The notes: a model not told the origin generated them from the letters alone. DNA of 37,435 nt from Methylotenera sp. (GCA_020035195.1 JAIQBT010000071.1:1-37435); one strand, 5' to 3'. Counted from the stretch's first letter, positions 17,881-27,557 are shown. Translations and numbers: made by a program.

Positions 17881-19272
17881 TTAAAACACGTACATAGCTG
17901 TTGCCCAGACTATTTCCTTGTCTCCTTTACGTACAGCAGCCGTTAGACTGCCGCCATACACATCCGACTCCATGAATTTGGCGTACTCCAATTTACCGGT
18001 GATTTTTTTGCTAAACGGATAAGCCACACTTGCGTCAAACTCGGTACCGTACTTATTTCCAAGTTGGCCATTAAGTGTGTCATAGGCTTTATCGGATTTA
18101 AATACATGGTACTCCGCATACAACTTAGCTTTTTCTATGCTACCCGCTAGGCTAACAAAGGTATCTCGTATGCCTTGGCGTGGCGTCACTAAAAATACAT
18201 CTGCCCAACCTTGAAATAAATGGTTAGTACCTAATGGGGTTTGAAATGCATATTTACCACCATTACTTGACAGTTCTTCATGATCCAACCGTATCGACCA
18301 GCCATCGTACATGACACCGCCAGCCAATTTATAATAATGCGCATCAATCAAAGCACTGCCGCCACGGTAATCGTCTTGCTTAGCGTATTCAGCGGTATAC
18401 AGCAACTTCCAGTGATCACTAACTTTGCGTGCCCCATCTAAACGCAAACCAAAAGTCTTGCTGCTGGCATCGGTGGTGGCTGGTGCTAAGTCTTGGCTTG
18501 CACCCAGACCATTACCGGCACTGACCACAGAACTGGCTGCCGTTGGACCGCCGTCCGGCTGACCATTTTGGCTCAAGTTGGCCACATCAATAAAATAGCC
18601 ATAGCCTGTCAATGCCTCACTGACTGAAATGCGGTATTTGGCATTAACGATATCGACATTGCCGCTTCGGCGCGCCGTGTTGATTTGCCGCACTTTATCA
18701 AAATGGGCAGCAAACAACTCGGTATTTGGCAGACTTTTATTCAACACAGAAACGCCATCAAACACCTGCATGTTTTGCCGAAAACCGATGTCGCCAATAA
18801 AGCGCACGTTGTCTAGGTTTAATTGTTGTCGCCCTAAGCGTAGTTTGGTATTTTTAACGCCTGTCCAATCCACATACAACTGATTAATTCCGGTATAGCT
18901 GGGATCAACAATGTTCGGGTAAGTGGCTTTACCAGGTTCGGATAAGTTATCGGCCCTATCGTTAAAATCATGATTAAATTCATGCACATCGGTCAACTGA
19001 GCAGCTAGGCTAAAATCATGCAATGGCGCAGTTTGCCAACCAATCAAGCTGCGTAAGGTAAATGCATGGGCGGTGTCTTGTAAACCATCTTGATCCACTG
19101 ATTCGTAACGCAATCTAAAGTTGGTCATGGGCTCACCTTGCTGTATGGCTTCCAATAAATTCGCGGGCGCGGCCTTAATGGCCTCATCCGCAAATGCTGG
19201 CAAGGAAAAACTGGTAATGCAGGCCAACATACAACTGGCAAACAAGGGGCGCATAGTCTTGGAATGGTTCAT
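17881..19272 (-). CDS. Outer-membrane beta-barrel porin, alginate-export-like family, inside the nar operon
   Basis: A 463-residue exported protein with signal peptide MNHSKTMRPLFASCMLACITSFSLPAFA. It is followed by alternating amphipathic strands (FRLRYESVDQDGL, AFTLRSLIGWQT, FSLAAQLTDVHEF, TKLRLGRQQLNLDN, KLYAEYHVFKSDK) and a C-terminal Phe (ATAMYVF), the signal for BAM insertion. The N-terminal strand order and the RLGRQQLNLDNVRFIGDIGFRQNMQVFDG region resemble proteins annotated as alginate_exp-type porins. It sits 14 bp after narI and 6 bp before moaA on the same strand, so it is part of the nitrate respiration operon. A nitrate/nitrite or anion diffusion role is inference from context. 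No alginate genes are present. Confidence 0.75.
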   Translation of the reverse strand: MNHSKTMRPLFASCMLACITSFSLPAFADEAIKAAPANLLEAIQQGEPMTNFRLRYESVDQDGLQDTAHAFTLRSLIGWQTAPLHDFSLAAQLTDVHEFNHDFNDRADNLSEPGKATYPNIVDPSYTGINQLYVDWTGVKNTKLRLGRQQLNLDNVRFIGDIGFRQNMQVFDGVSVLNKSLPNTELFAAHFDKVRQINTARRSGNVDIVNAKYRISVSEALTGYGYFIDVANLSQNGQPDGGPTAASSVVSAGNGLGASQDLAPATTDASSKTFGLRLDGARKVSDHWKLLYTAEYAKQDDYRGGSALIDAHYYKLAGGVMYDGWSIRLDHEELSSNGGKYAFQTPLGTNHLFQGWADVFLVTPRQGIRDTFVSLAGSIEKAKLYAEYHVFKSDKAYDTLNGQLGNKYGTEFDASVAYPFSKKITGKLEYAKFMESDVYGGSLTAAVRKGDKEIVWATAMYVF

Positions 19273-19286
19273 TATTATCTCGGTTT

Positions 19287-19976
19287 TTAAAGTTTACGTT
19301 TACTGCGCACTATTTGGTAAGGTCGATTGATATAGCCAAATGGGGCGCTCCATACGTGCACCATACGGGTGAAGGGAAACACCAGAAATACCGTCATACC
19401 AAAAAATAGATGAATTTTGAATATGGTATCCACCTCGTTCAACAGGGCTGGATTGGGGTGTAAATAGACTATGCTTTGCACCCATTCAGCCAAGGCTATC
19501 ATCACATTGGGATTGCCATGGTTGGCATGCCCTATTGAGACGGGAATAGTGGATAAACCCAGCATCAAGGTGATAAGCAACCAAGTCAATATGAATTTAT
19601 CCGAGCCCCGACTGGCTGCTGAAACACGGGCGTTGAACATACGGCGCACCCATAAAATAAGCCCCCCCAGCAAACACATTGCACCAAAAATAGATCCAGC
19701 CCAAATAGCCACCATTTGGTGCGCCATGTCACTTACACCCAGCCCAGTAAATACACCATGCGGGGTCAATAAACCGACCGCATGGCCTCCAAAAATAGCT
19801 AATATGCCTACGTGAAATAGATTGCTACCCAAACGCATATTGGCTTTAGATAAAAGCTGACTTGAATCGCTCTTCCATGTGTATTGTTCACGGTCAAATC
19901 GCTGCAAACTGCCCAGCAAAAAAACACTTAGTGCGATGTATGGATACACCCCATAAAGAAAGTTATGTAAATTCAT
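19287..19976 (-). CDS. narI: Respiratory nitrate reductase gamma subunit NarI (diheme cytochrome b)
   Basis: Membrane anchor and quinol-oxidising subunit of NarGHI. Five helices are visible in 229 residues. Candidate heme ligands match E. coli NarI: His55 and His65 in FHVGILAIFGGHAVG, and two in the last helix region (KIHLFFGMTVFLVFPFTRMVHVWSAP). The end APFGYINRPYQIVR is also conserved. A strong Shine-Dalgarno (AAGGAG, 6 nt spacing) supports the start. It follows narJ by 25 bp and precedes the outer-membrane gene by 14 bp. Confidence 0.96.
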   Translation of the reverse strand: MNLHNFLYGVYPYIALSVFLLGSLQRFDREQYTWKSDSSQLLSKANMRLGSNLFHVGILAIFGGHAVGLLTPHGVFTGLGVSDMAHQMVAIWAGSIFGAMCLLGGLILWVRRMFNARVSAASRGSDKFILTWLLITLMLGLSTIPVSIGHANHGNPNVMIALAEWVQSIVYLHPNPALLNEVDTIFKIHLFFGMTVFLVFPFTRMVHVWSAPFGYINRPYQIVRSKRKL

Positions 19977-20001
19977 TGCATTCTCCTTAAATGTCTTTCG
20001 C

Positions 20002-20520
20002 TTAAGCGGCCAATTTAGTTAGCGTAGCGCGGTTATCAATAATTGATAACAATGCCGCATAAGGACTAGCTGCTTTTTTTAGGTTTTCCGTCAACACCGC
20101 AAATACTTTTTTTGCGTCCGATAAAAATACCGTCGCCTCGTTGTCGTCTAAATACGCGGAAAACTCGAGAATTAATGGCAAATAATCCGGCAATTCATTG
20201 CTCATCACTTCCACCCCGTAATCTTTATACAACTCCCCCAAGTCGATTAAAGCCGGACCGCGATTTTTATCGTCGCCAAACAGATGGTGGGTTAGATGCA
20301 GGCTATGCTCTGCCGTCATATCAAAGGTCCGCACATAATCCGCCTGCAATTCCGTCAAAGCCTTACTTTGCAAGTGACTTAAAAATTGCTGTATAGCCTC
20401 ACGTTCAGCTTGGTCTATTTCTGTGCTTAGCTCGGTAAATTCAAGCAACTCAGGGAGATGATCTAGTAACTCTTGATCTGGATAATCCAATAATGTCGAT
20501 AATAATTTGTAAATTTTCAT
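20002..20520 (-). CDS. narJ: Nitrate reductase molybdenum cofactor assembly chaperone NarJ
   Basis: TorD/NarJ-type cytosolic chaperone that holds apo-NarGH until the Mo-bisMGD and Fe-S clusters are inserted. The family features MKIYKLLSTLLDYPDQEL, LQADYVRTFDMTAEHSLHLTHHLFGDDKNRG and DLGELYKDYGVEVMSNELPDYLPLILEF are all present. It is 172 residues, clearly shorter than E. coli NarJ, with the C-terminal part reduced. GAGG precedes the start with good spacing. Placed between narH and narI as in most nar operons. Confidence 0.95.
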   Translation of the reverse strand: MKIYKLLSTLLDYPDQELLDHLPELLEFTELSTEIDQAEREAIQQFLSHLQSKALTELQADYVRTFDMTAEHSLHLTHHLFGDDKNRGPALIDLGELYKDYGVEVMSNELPDYLPLILEFSAYLDDNEATVFLSDAKKVFAVLTENLKKAASPYAALLSIIDNRATLTKLAA

Positions 20521-20538
20521 GTTGTTTTCCTCAATGGC

Positions 20539-22089
20539 TTAACTATTATTATCGCTAGCAGGTGCTAAGGTTTTAGGTTCTACCGTGTCTTTGCGTCTAC
20601 GTGGGAATAAGGTGATTTTTGAAACGCCGTGCGAACTGTCGTTACCAAAGTTAAAACCGTTTTGACCTTGGAAACCAAAAGAATCGTCCAAGGTTTCTTC
20701 CGTGTGCCCAGTCGGAATGACAAAACGGTCTTCGTAATTGGCAATGGCTAGGTAGCGGTACATTTCTTTCGCTTGCTCTTCAGTTATGCCAGCAGCATCA
20801 ATCGCACGTGTATCGACTTGACCTTCAACGTGGATAGAGCGCTGGTAACTGCGCATGGCTATCAATTTATTCAAAGCACTTTCAACTGGCTCAGTTTTAC
20901 CGGCTGTGAGCAAATTAGCTAAATACTGCACCGGCAAACGCATGGCGCCTGCCACAGGAATAGCTCCATCCGGGCCGACTGGCAGATTGCCTTGGTCAAT
21001 TTGCGATTGCACAGGCGAGAGTGGTGGCACGTACCAGACCATGGGCAAGGTGCGGAACTCCGGATGCATAGGGAACGCAATTTTCCAATCCATGACCATT
21101 TTCCAAATTGGCGAATTACGCGCCGCCTCAAGCCAATCTTCATTAATACCTTCAAGACGAGCCGCTTTAATAACCTCAGGATCATTCGGATCTAAGAAAA
21201 TACTGCGCTGTGCTTCGTACAGGTCTTGCGTGTCTTCCATGCTGGCGAATTCTTCAATGCGATCTGCGTCATACAGCATAATGCCGTTATAGCGGATGCG
21301 CCCAACACAGGATTCCGAACAAACCGTCGGCATACCTGATTCCACGCGTGGGTAACAGCCTATGCACTTCTCGGCCTTGCCGGATTCCCAGTTATAGAAT
21401 ACTTTTTTATAGGGGCATGAGCTAACACACATGCGCCAACCACGGCATTTATCCTGATCGACCAATACAATACCGTCTTCTTCACGCTTGTAAATAGAGC
21501 CGGATGGACAAGCCGCCACGCATGAGGCATTCAAGCAATGATTGCAAATTCGCGGTAAATACATGTGAAAGGTATTCTCAAACTGACCGTACATCTCCTT
21601 CTGTATGTTATCCATATTCTTGTCTTTACTGCGCTTGTGATACTCGCCGGCCAGGTCGTCTTCCCAATTTGGACCCCAGGTAATTTTCTCCATGGATTTG
21701 CCGGTAATTTGCGAAATGGGCCGCGCGGTGGGCGTAGCCTCAGATAAAGGTGCATTTTGCAAATGCGCGTAATTGTAGGTAAATGGCTCGTAGTAATCGT
21801 CTATTTCTGGCATGTCTGGATTGGCAAAAATGTTAAGTAGCTTACTGGTGCGACTGCCAGACTTGAGTTCCAGCTTGCCGTTTTTAAGCTCCCAACCACC
21901 ATGCCAAATGTCTTGATTTTCCCATTGCTTCGGGTAACCCACGCCAGGCTTAGATTCCACGTTGTTAAACCAAGCGTATTCGACGCCTTTGCGGTTGGTC
22001 CAGACGTTCTTACACGTAACCGAACAGGTATGGCAACCTATGCATTTATCTAAATTAAAGACAAAGGCGAATTGTGCGCGTACTTTCAT
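20539..22089 (-). CDS. narH: Respiratory nitrate reductase beta subunit NarH
   Basis: Iron-sulfur electron-transfer subunit linking NarI hemes to NarG. Four cysteine clusters are readable: CIGCHTCSVTCKNVW, CNHCLNASCVAACPSGS, CRGWRMCVSSCPYKK and CIGCYPRVESGMPTVCSESCVGR. The Trp in CRGWRMC replaces a Cys, the signature of the [3Fe-4S] cluster of NarH. Length 516 matches the family. A good ribosome site (AGGAGATTATT) precedes the ATG. It starts 20 bp after the narG stop. Confidence 0.97.
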   Translation of the reverse strand: MKVRAQFAFVFNLDKCIGCHTCSVTCKNVWTNRKGVEYAWFNNVESKPGVGYPKQWENQDIWHGGWELKNGKLELKSGSRTSKLLNIFANPDMPEIDDYYEPFTYNYAHLQNAPLSEATPTARPISQITGKSMEKITWGPNWEDDLAGEYHKRSKDKNMDNIQKEMYGQFENTFHMYLPRICNHCLNASCVAACPSGSIYKREEDGIVLVDQDKCRGWRMCVSSCPYKKVFYNWESGKAEKCIGCYPRVESGMPTVCSESCVGRIRYNGIMLYDADRIEEFASMEDTQDLYEAQRSIFLDPNDPEVIKAARLEGINEDWLEAARNSPIWKMVMDWKIAFPMHPEFRTLPMVWYVPPLSPVQSQIDQGNLPVGPDGAIPVAGAMRLPVQYLANLLTAGKTEPVESALNKLIAMRSYQRSIHVEGQVDTRAIDAAGITEEQAKEMYRYLAIANYEDRFVIPTGHTEETLDDSFGFQGQNGFNFGNDSSHGVSKITLFPRRRKDTVEPKTLAPASDNNS

Positions 22090-22109
22090 AATAATCTCCT
22101 GATGTCCTT

Positions 22110-25100
22110 TTACTTGGCGCTAATGCCAACGGGGTTAAGTTGTGCTTCGCGCTCGTCGGTGAGCGGTCGCTCCAACCAATCGACGTCTTTATCGGCTATT
22201 TTATGCAAGGCCACCATGGTGTCGCGTTGGCATCCCACCGTACCGTAGTAATTGAAGCCATAAGAAAGCTGCGCATAGCCTCCTATCATATTGGTGGGTT
22301 TCATGATGACCCGCGTTACGGAGTTCAAAATGCCGCCGCGTTTGCCGGTAGAAGGTGAGCCTGGCACGTTTACATTTTTTTCCTGTGCGTGGTACATCAT
22401 GGCCATGCCACGCGGCACGCGTTGCGAAACCACCGCCCGCGCCACTGTTGCGCCGTTATGATTGACCGCTTCCACCCAATCGTTATCTTCTATGCCTACT
22501 GATTTTGCATCGTCTTCAGAAAGCCATACGTATGGGCCACCGCGGAACAAGGTCAGCATACGCAGGTTATCTTGGTAAGAAGAATGGATGCCCCATTTGG
22601 AATGCGGCGTAATCCAATTCAAGGCCAAGTGCGGTTTGCTGGTGACGCTGTTAGGTAAGGAATTTAACTCCCCCAAATCAACCATGGGTTTGTAGGTACA
22701 AAAGCCCTCACCAAAATCCAACATCCATTCGTGATCTTGGTAAAAATGAGCGCGTCCTGTCAGCGTGCGAAATGGAATGTGCTCGTGTATATTGGTGTAA
22801 CCCGCCGTGTAAGACACGTGCTCAGATTCAATACCAGACCAAGTAGGCGCGGTAATGATTTTGCGAGGTTGTGCTTGTATGTCTTTGAAGGTGAATTTAT
22901 CTTCATGTCGCCCCGCATACAAATGGTGATGATCCAAGCCGGTCTTTTTCGACAAGGATGACCACGATTTGTGGGCGACTTCACCATTGGTTTCGGGTGC
23001 CATGCGCATTACAGAATCGCACACCTCTATGTCCTCAGCCAAGGATGGCATACCAAAAGAAATGCCTGGCTCTTTCACCGTGGAATTGTGTTTTTTAAGC
23101 TCCTCATACTCTTGATCGGTGTTCCAATCTATACCTTTAATGTTATTGCCAAGCTTGGTCATTAAAGGCCCTAGGGCGATGAATTTACGGTAAGTGTCGC
23201 CGTATGCGCGCTCCACCACTTTGATAATCGCCATGGTTTTGCCTGGGATGGGTTCGCAGTCGCCTTCTTTCCAATTCTTCACTTCGCCAAAAGGTTGAGC
23301 CAATTCACCAGCCGTATCATGTTGCATAGGTAAGGCCACCACTTCGTGTTTGGTGCCCAAATGCTTTTCCGCTAGTGGCGAGAAAGTTTTTGCCAGGGAT
23401 TTGAAAATTTGCCAATCCGATTTAGATTCCCAGCCTGGAGAAACCGCTTCAGAAAGTGGGTGTATGAATGGGTGCATGTCCGTGGTATTTAAGTCGTTCT
23501 TTTCATACCAAGTGGCGGTAGGCAAAATAATATCCGAATAAGCGCCCGTAGAATTAAGGCGGAAATTGATGTCCACCATTAAATCCAATTTGGCTATGGG
23601 GGCATCTTCGTGCCATTTCACTTCTTTATTAATCCGCCCTGCACCCGACTCTTGTAATACGCCATTTTGCGCACCTAATAAATGCTTAAGGAAGTACTCG
23701 TGGCCTTTTGCCGAAGAGCCAATCAAATTAGCCCGCCATACAAATAAGTTACGCGGCCAATTTACTGGATTGTCCGGATCAGCGTACGCCACATCCAACT
23801 CACCGGACTTCATCTGGGCAGCAATGTATTTACTGACCGAAGCTTCATCGGTAGCACCGCTACTAAAAGCTTCTTCCGCCAACTCAATTGGATTGCGGTT
23901 GAAGTTAGGCATAGAAGGCAACCAGCCCATACGAGCCGCCTTAACGTTGTAATCAGCAATCGAATTGCCCTTATTCTTGCCCTTGCCAGCTGGCGACAAC
24001 AAACTGTCGGCGTTGAGTGTTTCATAACGCCACTGATCAGTATGGAAATACCAATAAGAAGTAGAGTTCGTATGGCGCGGAGGCCGCATCCAATCTAAGG
24101 CGAAAGCAATAGGAGCCCAACCTGCTTGTGGCCTAAGCTTTTCTTGACCGACGTAATGTGCCCAACCACCCCCTGATTGACCAACGCAACCACACATGTG
24201 TAGCAAATTCATGATGGCGCGATAAGCCAAATCATTGTGGTACCAATGGTTAATTGCGGCGCCCATGATAACCATGGATTTACCCTTGGTTTTAGAAGCA
24301 TTGTAGGCAAATTCACGTCCCGTACGCTCGATATCAGCGGCTTTCACCCCGGTGACTTTTTCCGCCCATGCAGGAGTGTAGGCCACATTGGCATCGGCAT
24401 AACTGCTGGCCACATTCTCACCACCCAAACCACGGTCTATGCCGTACTGTGCAATCTGCAAGTCGAACACCGTTGCCACCAATACCTCATCACCATTGGC
24501 CAATTTAACTTTTCTAGCTGGAATATTTCTGTAGAGCAGTTCAGCTTCACCGTGAGTAAAATGTGGGAATCCCACAGAAATCACTTTGTCTCTGTCATCG
24601 ATACAAGACAGTTCAGCGACGATTTCACGGCTGTCAGCCTGTTCCAATAAGTTCCACTTACCTTCCTCGCCCCAGCGAAAGCCTATGCTGCCATTGGGCG
24701 CCACAAAAGCGCAGGACTTACGGTCAAAGACGATGGTTTTCCATTCAGTATTATTGGTTTCACCTAATGCCCCATCAAAATCCGATGCGCGTAAAAACCG
24801 ATCAGACACGAAGCCATCACCTTGTTTACGTAACATGACTTGCATAGGTAAATCCGTATATTTACGGGCATAATCTTGAAAATAAGCATCCTGCGCATTG
24901 ATGTAAAACTCTTTTAAGGCCACGTGCCCCATAGCCAAAAAGGCTGCAGCATCCGTTCCTTGTTTGATCGGCATCCATAAATCAGAGAACTTGCAGAATT
25001 CAGCATAATCTGGTGCCATGGCGACGATTTTTGCGCCTTTATAACGCACCTCTGATGCAAAATGAGCATCTGGGGTCCGCGTCATGGGCAGATTCGCCCC

Positions 25101-25859
25101 GGTAATAATGATGTAGGTTGAGTTATACCAGTCTGCCGCTTCCGGCACGTCGGTCTGCTCACCCCAAGTCTGCGGACTGGCCGCGGGCAAATCACAATAC
25201 CAATCGTAAAAAGATCCGCAGGCCGCACCGATGAGGGAAAGGAATCGGGAGCCTGCGGCGTAAGAAATCATGGACATCGCTGGGATCGGGGAAAAACCAA
25301 AAATTCGATCTGGGCCCCATTTTTTGATGGTGTAAACGTTGGCGGCGGCGATAATTTCATTCACCTCATCCCAAGAAGTACGGACAAATCCCCCTAAGCC
25401 ACGGACAGCTGTATAGGCTTTACGTTTAGTGGCATCGGATTGTATGGCCGCCCAAGCCTCTACTGGATCCTTGCCGCTCATGCGCTCAATGCGATACATG
25501 TCCAGCAATCGGCCGCGTATCAAGGGATGTTTTATCCGGTGCGGGCTGTATAAGTACCAAGAAAATGATGCCCCGCGCTGACAACCACGCGGCTCATGGT
25601 CGGGCAAGTCATCACGTGTGCGCGGGTAATCGGTTTGTTGCATTTCAAATGACACCAAACCATTCTTAACAAAAATCTTCCAGGAACAACCGCCGGTACA
25701 ATTCACACCGTGTGTGGAGCGCACCACTTTATCGTGTTGCCAACGGTGGCGATAAGCATCTTCCCATTGACGATCTTCGTTAGTAACAATGCCGTGTTCA
25801 TTAGAGAAGGTGGCTTTTACCTTGTCAAAAAATTTCAGCCTATCCAAAAAGTGACTCAT
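22110..25859 (-). CDS. narG: Respiratory nitrate reductase alpha subunit NarG (Mo-bisMGD)
   Basis: Catalytic subunit on the cytoplasmic side of the membrane reducing nitrate to nitrite. The N-terminal FS0 motif HGVNCTGGCSWKIFVKNG keeps the His/Cys spacing of E. coli NarG, followed by EPRGCQRGASFSWYLYSPHR. The molybdenum-ligand Asp lies in SFYDWYCDLPAASPQTWGEQTDVPEAADWYN. The ORF track starts four codons upstream (25871), but the ATG at 25859 is preferred: the segment ATGGAGAGAAAC supplies GGAG six bases before it, and MSHFLDRLKFF is the conserved NarG start. About 1249 residues, normal for the family. No twin-arginine signal, as expected for the cytosolic-facing enzyme. Confidence 0.97.
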   Translation of the reverse strand: MSHFLDRLKFFDKVKATFSNEHGIVTNEDRQWEDAYRHRWQHDKVVRSTHGVNCTGGCSWKIFVKNGLVSFEMQQTDYPRTRDDLPDHEPRGCQRGASFSWYLYSPHRIKHPLIRGRLLDMYRIERMSGKDPVEAWAAIQSDATKRKAYTAVRGLGGFVRTSWDEVNEIIAAANVYTIKKWGPDRIFGFSPIPAMSMISYAAGSRFLSLIGAACGSFYDWYCDLPAASPQTWGEQTDVPEAADWYNSTYIIITGANLPMTRTPDAHFASEVRYKGAKIVAMAPDYAEFCKFSDLWMPIKQGTDAAAFLAMGHVALKEFYINAQDAYFQDYARKYTDLPMQVMLRKQGDGFVSDRFLRASDFDGALGETNNTEWKTIVFDRKSCAFVAPNGSIGFRWGEEGKWNLLEQADSREIVAELSCIDDRDKVISVGFPHFTHGEAELLYRNIPARKVKLANGDEVLVATVFDLQIAQYGIDRGLGGENVASSYADANVAYTPAWAEKVTGVKAADIERTGREFAYNASKTKGKSMVIMGAAINHWYHNDLAYRAIMNLLHMCGCVGQSGGGWAHYVGQEKLRPQAGWAPIAFALDWMRPPRHTNSTSYWYFHTDQWRYETLNADSLLSPAGKGKNKGNSIADYNVKAARMGWLPSMPNFNRNPIELAEEAFSSGATDEASVSKYIAAQMKSGELDVAYADPDNPVNWPRNLFVWRANLIGSSAKGHEYFLKHLLGAQNGVLQESGAGRINKEVKWHEDAPIAKLDLMVDINFRLNSTGAYSDIILPTATWYEKNDLNTTDMHPFIHPLSEAVSPGWESKSDWQIFKSLAKTFSPLAEKHLGTKHEVVALPMQHDTAGELAQPFGEVKNWKEGDCEPIPGKTMAIIKVVERAYGDTYRKFIALGPLMTKLGNNIKGIDWNTDQEYEELKKHNSTVKEPGISFGMPSLAEDIEVCDSVMRMAPETNGEVAHKSWSSLSKKTGLDHHHLYAGRHEDKFTFKDIQAQPRKIITAPTWSGIESEHVSYTAGYTNIHEHIPFRTLTGRAHFYQDHEWMLDFGEGFCTYKPMVDLGELNSLPNSVTSKPHLALNWITPHSKWGIHSSYQDNLRMLTLFRGGPYVWLSEDDAKSVGIEDNDWVEAVNHNGATVARAVVSQRVPRGMAMMYHAQEKNVNVPGSPSTGKRGGILNSVTRVIMKPTNMIGGYAQLSYGFNYYGTVGCQRDTMVALHKIADKDVDWLERPLTDEREAQLNPVGISAK

Positions 25860-25874
25860 GTTTCTCTCCATACT

Positions 25875-25887
25875 GCCGCCGTGCGGC
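25875..25887 (-). promoter_or_regulatory. Small GC-rich hairpin in the narK2-narG gap
   Basis: On the minus strand GCCGC-ACG-GCGGC forms a 5-bp stem with a 3-base loop, ending 6 bases before the narG ribosome-binding site. It lies in the longest gap inside the nar operon (77 bp from the narK2 stop to the preferred narG start). It has no T tract, so it is not an intrinsic terminator; an mRNA-stability or processing element is possible. Confidence 0.35.
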
Positions 25888-25936
25888 GATTATCATTCGT
25901 TTATAGTCGGCAACAATGGCCGGCCTGCTCACTTCA

Positions 25937-27547
25937 TTAGGGATTTTTTATTTCAGCACCGGCGCGTAAATAGAACCACCAGTTCAACAACAAACACAGC
26001 GCATAAAACACGGCGAAGCCATACATTGCCATCTCTGGCGTGCCTGCTTTGATTTGCCCTTTAATCACTTCTGGAGCGATGAATGACCCGTAAGCGGCCA
26101 CCGCAGAGGTCCAACCCAATACCGGGCCGGCCTGTACGCGATCAAAGATGACGCCCACTGTTCTAAAGGTAGAGCCATTACCTAAGCCTGTTGCAGCAAA
26201 CAACACGACAAAGGTCAGTAAAAACTGGTTAAAGTAAATCTCTGGTGTGGCTGAGTGATAGGCTTGCATCATGACGTGTCCGGCATAAATAGAAGCCAAA
26301 ACCATCGCCGCGGAAATAACTTGGGTGACAATGGACCCGCCGACCTTGTCTGAAATCCAACCACCTACTGGGCGAATTAGCGCACCAACAAAAGGGCCTA
26401 TCCAAGCATAGGTGAGCGCAGACGGTGCATTAGGATTCTTAATATGCATCCAAATGCCGCCAGCGGCATCAAAAATATGTTTATCGCCAAAAATGACCGT
26501 GATTGATAAAGGCAATGCCATGGAAAAACCGATGAAAGAACCAAAGGTAACCAAATACAAGGCCGTCATAGACCAAGTGTGCTTGTTTTTAAAAATAGAG
26601 AACTGCTTGGCGATATTTTCTTTCATGCTACCAAAGGCGGCCAGCTTCATGATCAACAAGGTGCTGACAATAATCAGCGGCATAGCCAGCCACATATTCA
26701 GTAAACCTAAGCCAGTCGGCGCTGGTAAATAAAGATATAAGCCAGCAATAGCAGGTAAGAAAGCCAGCGTATAAAGCCAGATTATTTTTATAAAAGAAGT
26801 AAAAGTACTGCGTGCATCTGCTGATATTGGCAACAGGTTGTTCATGCCGCAGAAGCTAAGTACCGCTAACGGAAATAGAAGTAACAGCCAGGTGAAACCA
26901 GCGTTTTGAATAAATGTTGGCGTGCCTGCAGGAATCTTTCCAAAAATCCAGCCACTGTCCTTTACTAGCACAGTGGCGTCACCACCTAAAGCACCAAACA
27001 CCCCAACCGTCATTACCAATGGGATGAGAATCTGCATGGTGGTTACACCAAAATTACCTAGGCCTGCATTTAGTCCTAAGGCGGTTCCCTGCAAACGTTT
27101 AGGGAAAAATGTGCTGATATTGCTCATAGAGCTGGCAAAATTCCCACCACCTACACCAGACCAAAGTGCCATCAATTGAAATGTCCACAACGGCCACTCT
27201 GGATGTTGCAAAACAACACCAGTTCCGATAGCCGGACTTAACAGCATAGCGGTTGTCAGAAAAATGGTATTACGGCCACCGGCCAACCTAATCAAGAATG
27301 ATGCGGGGATACGCATGGTGGCGCCAGCCAAACCGGATATAGCCGTCAAGGTAAACAACTCATCTTTACTAAACGGAAAACCAAGATTACTCATTTGCAC
27401 GGCAATAATGCCCCACATCAACCAGACAGCAAAACCACAAAGTAAAGCTGGCACCGAAATCCACAAATTACGGTAAGCTATTTTTTTACCTGTAGACTCC
27501 CAAAAGGCTTTGTCTTCTACGTTCCATGCTTCAACATTCGCTGCCAT
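25937..27547 (-). CDS. narK2: Nitrate/nitrite MFS transporter, NarK2 type (enlarged)
   Basis: Major facilitator carrying nitrate in and probably nitrite out. The nitrate signature GGGNFASSMSNISTFFPKRLQGTALGLNAGLGNFG is nearly that of E. coli NarK, and a second occurs in the C-terminal half (FAATGLGNGSTFRTVGVIF). The N-terminus FWESTGKKIAYRNLWISVPALLCGFAVWLMWG is also NarK/NarU-like. At 536 residues it is about 70 longer than E. coli NarK (463). Extra hydrophobic and loop sequence lies mid-protein (about 195-300), possibly two additional helices. It begins 10 bp after narK1 with GGAG upstream and is followed by narG. Confidence 0.92.
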   Translation of the reverse strand: MAANVEAWNVEDKAFWESTGKKIAYRNLWISVPALLCGFAVWLMWGIIAVQMSNLGFPFSKDELFTLTAISGLAGATMRIPASFLIRLAGGRNTIFLTTAMLLSPAIGTGVVLQHPEWPLWTFQLMALWSGVGGGNFASSMSNISTFFPKRLQGTALGLNAGLGNFGVTTMQILIPLVMTVGVFGALGGDATVLVKDSGWIFGKIPAGTPTFIQNAGFTWLLLLFPLAVLSFCGMNNLLPISADARSTFTSFIKIIWLYTLAFLPAIAGLYLYLPAPTGLGLLNMWLAMPLIIVSTLLIMKLAAFGSMKENIAKQFSIFKNKHTWSMTALYLVTFGSFIGFSMALPLSITVIFGDKHIFDAAGGIWMHIKNPNAPSALTYAWIGPFVGALIRPVGGWISDKVGGSIVTQVISAAMVLASIYAGHVMMQAYHSATPEIYFNQFLLTFVVLFAATGLGNGSTFRTVGVIFDRVQAGPVLGWTSAVAAYGSFIAPEVIKGQIKAGTPEMAMYGFAVFYALCLLLNWWFYLRAGAEIKNP

Positions 27548-27557
27548 CCCGTTCTCC

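Noticed and set aside
23566-23952. 128-aa plus-strand ORF inside narG
   Set aside because: Antisense shadow of a highly conserved narG region.
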